Source of the DNA: Montifringilla adamsi
Lineage: Eukaryota; Chordata; Aves; Passeriformes; Passeridae
NCBI GenBank assembly: GCA_017590115.1
Contig: JAGGNK010009114.1
Coordinates: forward strand, 21,242,662 to 21,306,661
DNA length: 64,000 nucleotides
Direction of reading: 5' to 3'
This document shows positions 49,401 through 61,423 of the stretch, piece after piece. Within the stretch, counting starts at the first letter, position 1. Each line of letters starts with the position of its first letter. The notes beneath the pieces were generated by a model. The model did no database searches. It saw only the letters and a list, made by a program, of their open reading frames with translations, and was not told where the DNA came from. A program made the position numbers and the translations under genes.

Positions 49401-50360
49401 AGGATCCAGGGACAACTTATCTGTTTCCTGATGCTTGTTGTTTTCTGCTCACAACAAGATTAAGGCAAGGCATAAGGAACACAGCTCTCTTGTCTATCTC
49501 AACTTCAGCCAGGTAAAACTTGATCTGAGGTTAACCCTGACATTGATCAATCAAGGGAACAGATATTCAGCTGTCATCTAAAGGTAAGCAGGGAAAGAAA
49601 GAGACTGCCAGAAGGTAGACTACATATCTAAGAATTACATGTGAGATGACTTTAACTATCAATATGTCACAATGTAATTTCAACTGCACACAATACTCAT
49701 ATTTACAAGATTTCATGACAATATGTCAGTCAACGTCAAAGCATTCACAGAGCAAGAGGGAACAAGAGAGAAATTCAGAAAAAAAACCACTAATTTCAAC
49801 ACTGAAGAATCTCTACTTTCAACAACATCTCACATTTCCTTTAAGTGTTATAACTAATTGGAGTGCAGACTCTTCAAAACATAAATACATAACTCCCATT
49901 ACCACTAATGGAAGTTAGACACTCATCAAAGGGAGAATATACTTCTATCTTTACAAAAGTAATCAGTGTGTCACAAAGCTGTATTTTTCTGAAGTTATCG
50001 TTTGCATGCTATGCAAGCTGAGTACAAAGGTTTGCATTAATTTAAATTCAGATTAAGCACTTAAAAAGTATTTCTCCTTCACTGGAAGAACTGAATGCAG
50101 CAAATCAGTTTGCTATGACGGAAAAAAAAATACATCACAAAATGCAGTAAAAATAATCACCCTTATAATTAAAGGCTGTCATGGTAAAATGCTTAAAAAT
50201 AATCCATTATTGAAAGAACATTTCACTGCTGTTCTGGAAAAGATATAATCAGGCAATTCCTCTCTATGATCCTTTCTTTAATACCCTCCCAAAGAATCAC
50301 TGTGAGTTCAGCCACCACAAACTGTTTTGCTATATCTTGATTATCTATCATTTTTAGCAG
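46481..50360. other. Intronic stretch with a GC-rich block and an AT microsatellite
   Basis: A pyrimidine-rich then GC-rich block lies at 46800-47220. An AT/TA-rich run occupies about 47986-48032. An A-rich run is at 48836-48867. Open frames on both strands in the GC-rich block (for example 46912-47211 plus and 46943-47209 minus) have no recognised domain. Confidence 0.6.
47986..48032. repeat. (TA)n-rich imperfect microsatellite
   Basis: About 47 bases of A and T, mostly alternating TA with short T interruptions and a few G. Confidence 0.85.
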
Positions 50361-50618
50361 GGTCTTTTGCAACAGGACAAGGGCTCATGATTTGAAGCTA
50401 AAAGATGATCAGTTTAGATTAGAAGTAAGGAAGAAGTTTTTTACTCTTTTTAGCAGAACAGGCTGCCCTGAGAGGCAGTGGCTGACCCAGCCCTGGAACC
50501 ATTCAAGGCTGGATGGAGCTCAGAACAGCCTGATCTCACTGGAGATGTCCCTGCTCACTGCAGGTGGTGACCTAAAGGAATTTAAAGGTCTCTATCAACT
50601 ATTCTGTGATTCTGTGGA
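50361..50618 (+). mobile_element. CR1 LINE, 5'-truncated 3' end
   Basis: The landmarks occur in the right order for the avian CR1 3' terminus: GCAACAGGACAAGGGCTC, TTAGATTAGAAGTAAGGAAG, CAGGCTGCCCTGAGAGGC, CCCTGGAACCATTCAAGGCT, GATGTCCCTGCTCACTGC, then AAAGGTCTC and the terminal ATTCTGTG-ATTCTGTG repeats. Only about 258 bp of a roughly 4.5-kb element are present, the usual result of incomplete reverse transcription. It lies antisense to DPP10. The open frame 50392-50640 through it comes from CR1 3' sequence and is not a host gene. Its exact subfamily would need a library comparison. Confidence 0.94.
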
Positions 50619-53600
50619 CACACAGCTAATCATGTCTTAATAAAGGTGGTGAACTGATGGTGTTTTGAAATAACAAACCAAGTTCTTATTAACCTTTTTT
50701 TTCTTCATTTATTCAGTAAATTCTCTGACAAAGCATTAAGCTTTATCCTTCCTTGAGATGTGGGGAAGAAAAAGGCCATCAAGAGCTCTGAGGGAAAGCA
50801 CAGGAGATCTTACAGAAGCCTATCTGTCTTTTCTGACACTGTTTGTTCATTAAGATTAACCTCCAAAAAGATCAGAGCTCAGTTCTTATTCCGGCACAAG
50901 CATCAACACTGTTTTAAAAGAAATAAATTTGAAAAAGCAGGCAACAAAGCATTGTTTCCTGCCACATCAAACAGGTTTCCCTGTGCTCTCAGTAGCACTG
51001 TCAAAGTCAGTGGCTGTTAACAGCCTCTCCACATCAGTTTCCTTATTTGCTAAAAAACCAAATTCTCTTCCTGACCCCTGAGCTCTTCACACTTGTCTAA
51101 ACATCAACTCCCAAGCAAGGAACTCCCTAAATTCCTTCACATCTATGAAAGAAAAAAATGCTACTTTGAAAACCCTTGTTTAAATTAGTTTATATAAGCA
51201 TCATAGTCAGTTGTGGGTGCTGAAAAATCAAGTCTTCCTGAAAAATCAATATTTATAAAAGTATAGCTTTTATGAATTCCACAAATATAACACTGTAATT
51301 CAGCAGAGGCACCACATTCACTAGAAATAACAAAAACTCACAAGCATTTTTAAATTTTAATTAAAAATTAATATCCACATGTTCTGACTCGATTTAAGCC
51401 CAAATTTCCTTTTTTGAGTCACTGTAATAATACAATATATTTGTTAAAATATGACAGTGTGCTGAAGTTCACTACTAAAGGAATGAGTAGCTGCAGATAT
51501 ATCAATGCACTCCGAGTTCCTGAATAAAGTTGCTTGAGAAGTTTTGCTCTGAAGGTTTTTATGGTTGTTAAACAAACCAGGAAGCAGAGACTAAAGCAGA
51601 TACTAAGACCATCTCCACTCTTACTAAGAACTAAAATAACCTTCATCCAACACATTACCAGTGTAGGGAATTAGGAAATTCATGGTTTTCAGCAAAGGGA
51701 CTGGAGTGCTTCAGCATGGTGCTCAGGAACTCTCACAGATCAGCCTGGGGTCAGGCTGTCAATAAATGCTGCTTTGCCACTCCCAGCTCTGCAAAGTCCT
51801 GCTCTCAGATAAAAGCAAACCCTACTTCAAATGTCATTTTATTCCCTGGCCTTAGCCAATCCAGAAAATCACTGAGCAAACAGAAAAAAATTAATGCAAA
51901 TTATTGAATATTCAGACTTGTTCAGTTTCATCATGAGGAACAAAATACAAACCACTGTTAACTCAGAGTATATTTTAATCTAGAGGTGAGGCAATCAGTG
52001 GCTGTGTTGCAATACTCAGGACAGACACATCCTACACTCAAAAAGTGTTTGGTTAAAATTAATAAAAGGTTCTTTTGAAGATGTTAGTGAGTCAGAAAGC
52101 CTTTAGTCCTGAAAGTCATATTGTCTGCCTCTACTTCCATATACAACTCACCAATGATAGTAGCAATGGCAGTACCTGAAGTGAAAACTTTATTTCTCTT
52201 CACTTTCAGCTCTTTTTCAATACTCTTTGCCTTGATTTTAGCTAAGTAGGTAAAAATATAATTTAACATTATAGCTTCTTCTGGAGTAATATAGAAGAGC
52301 TCTTGCTGTTATTTCAATTATAGTAACATGCATGAGTTAATCAAGGTCTTCAGCAAGAAGTTTGAGTTTGAAATTGTTTTCAATTAACAATTTATCAAAA
52401 TAAGGGCTCAGAAAATAGCTAGAGAAGAGGGCAGAGTATTTAAGCAGAGAGGAACGTTTATGTAACATGTTATATGACCATTTTAAATTGCTAAAAAAAG
52501 AAAGAGCTAACTTGCTGGAACAGTGAGTCCTTGCCTCTAGGAGGACAAGGTACAACACTGGGTATGAAAATGGAAAAAACATAAAAATTCACAGCTTACA
52601 TAAATTTCATTACATGTGCAGTTGCCCAGAAAGCAAAGAATTAGCATCTACCTTTGAAGCATCTCATAACAGGAGCCCATTTCCATATCTCTATACATCT
52701 GGAACCCATCAAGAATCAATGGAAACGCTGCAGATTATAATATTCACTCTGCAACAGATTTCCATGAATGGAACATGACACCATAGTTTGGGAAATTTAT
52801 AATGTGCTTTAATTGATAATATGGCTTAGAGCCTCCTTTTCTACATTGCCCACAGAGAGGAATAAATATTGGATAATGCAATCATTTTTATTCCAAATTA
52901 CAATAAATTGAAAACTTTATACTTCACCATATTTTTAGTTAAAGTATTCCTCAGAATTTCAAATAGAATATATTGAAATACTTGTTTTAAATGTTGAACT
53001 GTTCACTCCAATAGTACAATACATTATTTTTGCATTAATAAAACAGCATGGCCAAGTAATATAAAACACATTAAAATAACAATGTCAAAATGAAATTATT
53101 ATGCCAAAGATAACATTTCAACATTCAAAATTAAAAATCACAAATGTGAGAAAGCTGAAGCAAACTATCTAAACCTTCTTCACTAAGTTTATACAGAAGG
53201 CATTCCTTCATACAAAACTTGCAAGCGAAAACCAAAAAGAAAAAGAAAGCATCAGAAAACCTTTCTAACAAATGTATCTTCAGCCAACCATACTTGTCAC
53301 TCTGAATCTGACAGCTTAGTGACCTTTCCAGATGAGCTGTCTCAGCTGAGATCCTGATAACAAATTCATAATCATCTGAACCATCATTACAGAATTAACA
53401 GACCCAATCTGGCAGACAAGACTCCAGGCCCGAGAAGAAACAAAGCTGCCTTTTTATCCCTGAGACAGCTGCTCTAGAAGGGGGTCAAAAACCAACTTTT
53501 GAAATTAGTCAAACTAATTCTCATGTAATGCCTGTCCTGCAATAAAACAGATTCTCTTACCTGCTTCAAGCATTGCTATTGCTCACAATGACAACCCAAA

Positions 53601-56600
53601 AGTCCTGGGTTTTCATAGCCACATTTTTAAAGTGCTTCGAATTTTTGCTTTCATAGTGCAACTTACAGATTTGCAAAAAACTTTAGGCTTCCAAGTAGCT
53701 TTGGCTGTACTTAAAAATCAATATTCCACATGCAGAAGAAATTCAGTCAGTGCTATGCCTAAAGTAGGCTGCAAGTGCAGAAAGCACACTCTGCACTTCC
53801 CTGGGAGGCACAGTTAAACAAGATGTCTGCGTTCATCAAGGAAATCTCAACTGTGGATACCCTTCTCAAAACTAAAGACATGCTTTATCCCTGAGGAGAA
53901 AGATATCATGGAAAACATGGGCAAAAACTGGGTTCAAGTTAAATGACTCTTAGCATGGGAGGCTGATATCTAAATTCTGTCAAAAACCTGATTGATTCTC
54001 CTATTCCCCTGTTTGAGTAATAGTTTTTTACAAGGTGCCTGGAGTTTAATTTATCTCACTAAAGAGGCTCTGAGTTTGTACTGCAGTATTAGTGGGTCAA
54101 AGCCAATCTATATTTACAGATGTGGAAAAACAATACTCTAATGATTACTAGCTACAAGTTTCTCACACAAATTGCCTATAAACTTTGCCTATATACTTTG
54201 TCAGATTGGAGAAACAAGCAAAGATCAAGTTGCTTTGGGTTTCTCTTAACACTACAGTGCCACACAGAACAAATGGGGGACACATTTGATATCTACAGAA
54301 GTAAATTAAAAATGCAATTAAATCCAATTGTTAAAAATGTAATAATTTCAAGTTTATAGCACTGTTGTTCTCACTGCACTTCACACTTTATTGTGAGAAT
54401 TGAACAGAACTGATGCACTGAATAGACCTTTAAAGAATCCCAAATATATGAGCTCAGTATATGTAGACAGATAAATCCAACATACTTTCCCAAAGATATT
54501 AAAACCTAAACATACTAAACCTACTCAAGTCCTTTTGCATCCCACTGAAAGAGATAACAAGCAAAATTGTTCAAGTGCCAACCACATTTTCATAAGAAGA
54601 ATAACCCTCTTCTGGGGAAAACAGACCAAAAACATGGATGAATGAGTGGCAAATATGAGTCAGTGTCCCTGAAATCTGCCACAATGGAATCCATTAAAGA
54701 CAGCAAACTAAAAAAGGACTAAAAGTGAAATAAACTGATGTGTATATATATCTTCATAGATACAAACGTGCTTAAAAATGCAATTTTTATGGATCCATTA
54801 TGCAAACATTTGAGCTAGACAGAATGGTATAGAAAGCACTGGTTTTACTGCCTCTTAATCCAAGAAAAAACATGAATGGGCAACAAAATGTAAGGATTAG
54901 AAATGTAAAACTTTGGCTTTTAAAGATACCGACTTTAAGCACGGTACAGCTTATTTATCTGCCACAAAACACAGCTGTTTGTTAAAGTGTCTAGAAAGAA
55001 AACTGACAGAAATTCAAGGATTTGGTTTAGACAAATGGAAACCAGGCAGAATCAGCCAGCTGTGCTGCTGCTGCACACAGCTACAACTCCAGGTTCATCC
55101 CCCTCCTGCACAGCATTCCTTTGAAGAAAATCCAAATGCTGATGAACAAATTAGAGCAGCCTTAAATGAGCCTTTAAGAAGGACCATGAAGCCAGCTGGA
55201 GGTATAAACAGCAGCTTCCAAAGGAAAAGTTAACAGACCACCACAAATCCATCCCATGGGGAAAGGAGTGCAGCTCCAGCTGGGCAAGGGGTACACTTTG
55301 TGCTGATGACAAGTGGGGAAAGCTGAACAAGCAGCCACAGGGTGAAAATGTTCCCCTTCACGTGTACATGAGCCTGCTGTTGCACACAGATACATCCCTG
55401 AAGTCTTTATGAGTAAGAAAAAAAAACAATGTGGAAGTCTGGAGGGAACTCACAGGTCTGCTGTGCAGCACCCACCATCTGTTCCCATTCCAAAATGCTT
55501 CACCCACTGCTCAGCTTTGCTCATGCAACAAAAATATTCGCCCTGGGGGGCTGCATGCTAGGAGTAATGACGTAGCACATTAGTTTAGACTTGTTGATCA
55601 CATTAAGGACTGCTGGCTTAGCCAGAAGTGTGCTACTGAGAAAAGGCCTCCCTGTTCCACCAACATCACTATGGAAACTATGGGAATATTTAAACTTACT
55701 CCTGCACTACACTCAGGAGACTTCTGCTTCAATAAACAGGGAGAACTCAGATTTATTTACTGTCTGGTCCACTTTCCCAGGGGTTCACACACAGAACTGA
55801 TGTACTTAACCTTTCAGCATTAGGTTACTATCCAGAAATACTGATTAGAAAATGTAAATCATTCTGCTAATCTCTTTCAAAAGACACCTTGTGCAACAGA
55901 TACACTCTCCCTGTGTAAATGTTTTCTAAGGATATTGATGTCTTTGTTAAATTCTTAATGCTTTGGGCTGTGGAATAAGTAAAAAATCAATAGGGACATA
56001 AATTTTAAGAAGGATTGCAATGATTAGCTGTGTTTTTGGCTATTGGTGGCAAAAGGTAGTTTGACCTCCCACTAGCTGGAATACCTGATTTCATTTTTTC
56101 CTGATTTATGTCTCAATCTCTGGATTTTGTCCCATACCTAGAGATTTCAACTACCATTGAATGAGGCTACATCTCAATAAATACAACTAGAAGTAAGTTG
56201 TTCCAAAAAGCAAGGACTCTTAAGGAAAATATATTTCAAGTGTTCTGTGGAGGGAATACAACACGCCTAGTAAAAATCAAAAACAAAATGTCAAAAAAAA
56301 TACCCAGGAAAAAAAAAAATTTGCATTCAGTAACGGTGATGCTTGAGAGAAAACAAGAGTCACAGGATACTGCAGAAGTCACAACTAACACGATATTGTC
56401 CTGTGTACAAAGAGTATTGGTGGAGGAAGGGAGAAGTCATTTGCAGAATCCAGTGGTGACACAAGTTAATGGCCCTGGATGCACAGCACTGTTTAATGCT
56501 TGTTCACCATCATTAACAGTGGCACCAGTATCGATGCAGCAACAGGATAAACCGATCTGAGCAGAAACTACCCAAGATCTGCTACTGAGGAAGGCAGAAA

Positions 56601-57614
56601 TGTGGCACCTTGGGGACATCAAGTACAGGAGAGCAGAAAGGGGCACGGTCCCTGCAGCAAGTCCTGACAGTGTGGTGGGGCAGGGAGAGAAGGTGAAACA
56701 GCCACTAAGTAACACTGTTTAAAGACTAGACCAGAGCCAAGAGGAAAAATTACTGATTAAATTACATTATTGTGGTACACACAGTGGAAAAAAGAATTTT
56801 AATGAAGACAAAACACCAAACCAACCACCCACAAAAACTAAAACTAACGAGAAAATAAAAATTCTTCCTAAACCAAAATTGCTTGAGAAACCACAATTCC
56901 TGAGCAAAGGACACCACAATGCACATTATTCTTGGTACAGGGGTGGTACCTCCACAACCTTTCCCTGAATGACCAATTACCCATCCACAGCTGGCTCACA
57001 GAGAATCTTCAGCATCAGCACAAACACAGCCCCAAACTCCTCCAGTCTGTTCCCTAATGAGAGAATTGAATCGCTCAATCTGTTTCACAAAAACATTGTT
57101 TAAATTCTTTTGTTTAAGAAGTTATTCTAATAAATCAGCGGAATGGTATCAATCAAGCCTTTTATTCCCCTTCTTAGCAGTTTCTGAGAGAAAAATCAGC
57201 CAGCCTGGAGATGCTTTATGTATCTTCTCAAATTTTCTGGGCATTTCCCAAAACATTGTCTTCAGACTTGGCAAAACCTGGGTGTGCATTTCACACAACT
57301 TGCTGGAGTTTTAGGAAAGAAGAATTGTAGCTGAAAGCCTCCAAAGATTGGAGTGCTGTCTTAGGATTTTTTTTTTTTTACTTGTTCTTCCACAGGCTGC
57401 TTTTTGCAGCACAGAGAATCAAAGTCCAGCCCACTCTGCTGCCTTTCAGAAATAAACTCTTCAGAGAGAAGAGACAACAAAACAACTCCCTGGCCTGGCT
57501 TCCAGCTCCAGGCTCTGCACAGACAGATTCCAACAAAAACAAAAGCTCTGTGCAGAGCTGGCACGAGTTACACTGAGCACACCCCTCTTCACTTCTGCCC
57601 AAGCCCCTGACAGA
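50619..57614. other. Long intronic stretch with no recognised element
   Basis: AT-rich unique sequence for nearly 7 kb with a GC-balanced zone near 55030-55400 and an A/C-rich patch at about 56807-56850. The block 52730-52930 is free of simple repeats and could be a noncoding conserved element. Open frames up to 120 codons (56198-56560 plus) have no recognised domains. Confidence 0.6.
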
Positions 57615-57617
57615 GCA

Positions 57618-57641
57618 TTAGTTAATTAATTAATTAATTAA
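57618..57641. repeat. (TTAA)n microsatellite
   Basis: Five to six tandem TTAA units, GTTAATTAATTAATTAATTA continuing into AC. Confidence 0.93.
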
Positions 57642-58895
57642 CATCACAGCAAATTCGTGAGCACCAAACAGCCCCTGCTACACCACAAGGGCTCTCCTGC
57701 ACCATGGCTGCATTCCAGCCTGGCCACTTCCCACTCTCATCTCATGTAGGGGACAGGGAAAAAATAACACAGGACTTCACTCTTAATATCCATCCCTGAT
57801 TGCAAGGGTAATACCAACATGCATAGATGTGCAATTCTCTAAGAGGTGTTTCTCTGCTTCTTGAATCCAACTCAGCAACAAGTTTCTGGAGGAGAATCTC
57901 TTCTCTTACTGCTCAGTGACGGATTATTTCTTGCACTTGAGCCATTTCCATTGACAAACATCACAACACACTCAGCTCTGTGAGAACAAGTTCGTGTTTA
58001 TCTCGCACACAGGAAAAGCTTCCTTTAAGAACTGCCAAATGTTTTAAACCATATTTTTACTGCACAGAGTTGGCATATGTGCTACTGTGGAATCCGAGTG
58101 CTGTGCTTCCCAAACCACTTTCATTTTTATCATAAATCATTTTAAAGCAGTTTCAACCACCCTCAAGCCAGGTTTCCCAGGCCCACTTTTTATTTTATTT
58201 TTCAGGATAGACAAGAGACAAGAGAGACCCACGGGAAGCACCAGCTCCAGCAAAGGACACTGTCTACACATTTCACTCCCCTGGTGACAAAGGCAGTGTG
58301 CAGCATGAGAAACGTGCCAGGGACAACCACAGATAAAATTATGGGCAGACACTCTCTCAGTTGCTCTTTAAGGAAAGAAAACATGTTATGAGAAGCTGAA
58401 ATAATATTTCTTCACCCAGGTAACATCTTTCCATGTTAACTGTAATACACAGTGCACAAAACATGACAGTGAAACCACTGGTAAACCATAAAGCAGAAAT
58501 GCTTTAAAATTATTTTTCCCCTTTTTTTTTCCTTTTTTAGAGACTGTACTACACAAAATAAATGTGGAGAGCAGAGGGATTTCCTCCCTAAACCAGTCCC
58601 ATGGTTTCTCTGATGTTCAAAATAGGTGTCATCACCTGTTCTCATTTCTCTTAACTGCATGAAAATAAAGATGCCCACACCAGAACTAGCAATTACTCAG
58701 CAAATGAAAGCTTCTGCTGAGGCTGATACAGAAAATCTGGAAACACCATAAAAACACAAAAATAAAACAAGTAAATAAAGTTAATGCAAAGGATTGAGTT
58801 AAAAAAAAAAAAAAAGGCTGGAGTGAAAATATTTCTGACTTGGATGGAGTGGTTTATTATAATCTCCAAAGAAACACATTAAAGCTGTATAAGGG

Positions 58896-58918
58896 AAACA
58901 AACAAACAAACAAAAAAA
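58896..58918. repeat. (AAAC)n microsatellite
   Basis: Four to five AAAC units that end in a run of seven A. Confidence 0.9.
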
Positions 58919-59081
58919 GTTGAAGAATATTTGCATTAAAAATATATGTGCATGGAAAATTATTTTCTTTGAAAATTAAGTCTGAACAGGGTGTGCCTGC
59001 TGGGACTGCTGGCATAACCTTGGATTTTATGGTGGACAGAGTGACGAACCTAATTCCAAAGTAGGGGTTTACAATAAGAGA

Positions 59082-59156
59082 AAAAACCACACACACACAC
59101 AAACACACACACAAAAAACCACACAAACAAAAACCACGCACAAGCACACACACACA
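59082..59156. repeat. Imperfect (CA)n microsatellite
   Basis: CA dinucleotides broken by AAAA and CCACG interruptions over about 75 bases. The reverse strand reads as a Cys/Val-rich open frame (58857-59153), which is a repeat artefact. Confidence 0.9.
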
Positions 59157-61367
59157 TGCTCAGGTGATTTGCTGTGCTTTAGCACAAACAGGATTCCAGG
59201 GCACTGCCTGCTGCAGGTCATCATTCAGGCTGCAGCTCCTTCTGCAACACTCTTCATTAAAATATATGAAAAATACTGTCCTTGTGCTGGCCATACACCC
59301 ATCTGACAGTGCCACCAAGGAGCCAGTGCACTCCATCATGTACAGGAAAGATTGGCAAAGAATGTCTCAACAGAAAAAATTGCAAGAAATTCATATATTC
59401 AGAGAGGAATACACAAAAATATTCTGAATTTTATTGTCATTAACAACTATAGACCCTGAAACAAGAGATATAAGTACAGACCTCAGTAAAAGAATGCAAA
59501 TCTGTTGAGTCCTCAATATTTCCCACAGGGCAGCATACACATTTCTAAGTAACTTCAGAGAAATTGGGAAAATATCCTAAAAAATTCTTCACTCTGCCCC
59601 AAGAGCTGTCAGGTTCGGCCACATTTGTTATTCACTGGCAGCATTTTAAATTCTTATTTCCTATTAGAAAACCTGAAGATCAATAAGGCTATAGGAAGAT
59701 GTACTCTCATTCAAGGTCTCCAAAACTATGCCAGACAACTGGAATGCCTTCTGAAATTAAACCCTTTTCCAGCTAACAGGGACTGGACTGGTTAATGGTT
59801 GTGTGTACTCTCCACCATGTCCTTTTACAGCCCAAGTTATCAGATTTATAACTGACAAAGCTTAGTACCCTACTTAGTTATTTTCAACAGAATTACTAGC
59901 TATCATCCCTATTTTCTTACTCTTTCCTTTGTAAATTCTTTCAAAGAAGGAAAAAAAATCCAAGTCAGGTCAAAAAAAAATATATATTGCCTTTGAAATA
60001 AACCAAAATATAAAGAGAAAAAAAGGAAGGGAGGAAGAAATCTGGATATCTGCACAGGTACATCTTTATATATTATACAAAATGGGACTATATTTTGTCA
60101 CTTTTAAGACTAGCTCATAGTGTTTCTTTTATTTTCTCCTGCAACATCTGATTATCTCAGATAAAGACCAACATCTCCTCTCCGACTTTAGACATTTGCA
60201 TAATTATTAACTTGGTGGCAAGCCCATAAAATTGTGGACTCAGTTTCAAGCAGAAAAGGAAATGGACTGTAAAAAACTCTGCATTTAAGGGCTGCTCTTA
60301 TTAAAGAGCAGTCTAAAAATAGCTGCATGGGGATGGGTTTTGTAGTGAAGGAGCTTTCAAACAAGGAACAAATAATGCAGGATTGGAGGATAATGTCAGA
60401 GAAATCCAAAGATCAGTAGGGAAAGTTTCATTAAAGGGCAGCAGTTAAATACCAGACCTTACCTAAGGATACAGTGATTCATCCACCACTTGAAATCCTT
60501 AAATCTTTCTTTTTGTTTTTCTTCAAAACATGCTCCCGACCCTGAAGACGCTGCTTACAGCACGAACCACTTTTTCAATCTGTATTCCTACCCCTTCCCA
60601 GGAGGTAAAGATGATAAAACTTTCAGATGGATACAAATTATCCTATTCCAAGAGGAGCAAAAGGTAGTAAGTAGCTATTTATTTTCTGCTAAAATCATCC
60701 TGTGCAGAGTTCACTTATCCTGCCAATATCCAAAGAAAGTGCCAAATGCTCCCCTCCAGCTCCACAGTAATGAATCTGAAGTTATATATTTCATTTTCCA
60801 TGCATATAATGCCATCACTGCAATGCCACAGTGCCAGGAAATAAAGTCTTAAAAAATAAAAATAGAAGCAGGAAGCAGAAATGCTGCTTTGCAAGATATT
60901 CCTTGAGGGTTTTTTATTGCCCAAGATATTGGATATCATTAACTATACTGGCTATTTTCAAAGAAAATGTAAAAAAATCCCAAAACCTATACATTTTTTT
61001 TCTGTGTTCATCAAAAATGCTAAACAATTCATAAATCCTTAATTACACCCACTTTTTCTTTATTTCTCATACACATATGTACTCTAACAAATAAAATGTC
61101 CTTTCTTTCCTCCTTTTTTTGTACTATTGGACTTCATTGTTTCTTTGGCCAATAAACTCAGGAGGACACTTCTAAGTGCAAGCTTAGAAGTTTTCACACC
61201 GACTCAGAAAACCATCATTGCAGAAAGGCTGGATATTAGTACCAATGTGCTGTTATAAAACAGAGGGCCTCTCTCTAATAAATAGCATTTCTAATATGAT
61301 TTTCAAGAGATGGAAAAGTCCATACCTGTACAATCTCATAGCTTTTAGACTGGATTGCTTGCAACAA

Positions 61368-61423
61368 TTTTTTGCATGATACTAATACAAATTATATTTT
61401 TGCATGATGTTAATAAAATTCTA
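61368..61423. repeat. Imperfect 28-bp tandem duplication
   Basis: TTTTTGCATGATACTAATAC and TTTTTGCATGATGTTAATA are followed by similar AAATT stretches and are offset by 28 bases. The GCATGAT core is identical. Confidence 0.7.

Noticed and set aside
50392..50640. 82-codon open frame
   Set aside because: It lies within the CR1 3' region and stops at its end, so it is transposon sequence without a functional domain.
58857..59153. Cys/Val/Leu-rich 98-codon frame on the minus strand
   Set aside because: It is produced by reading the imperfect CA repeat on the opposite strand.
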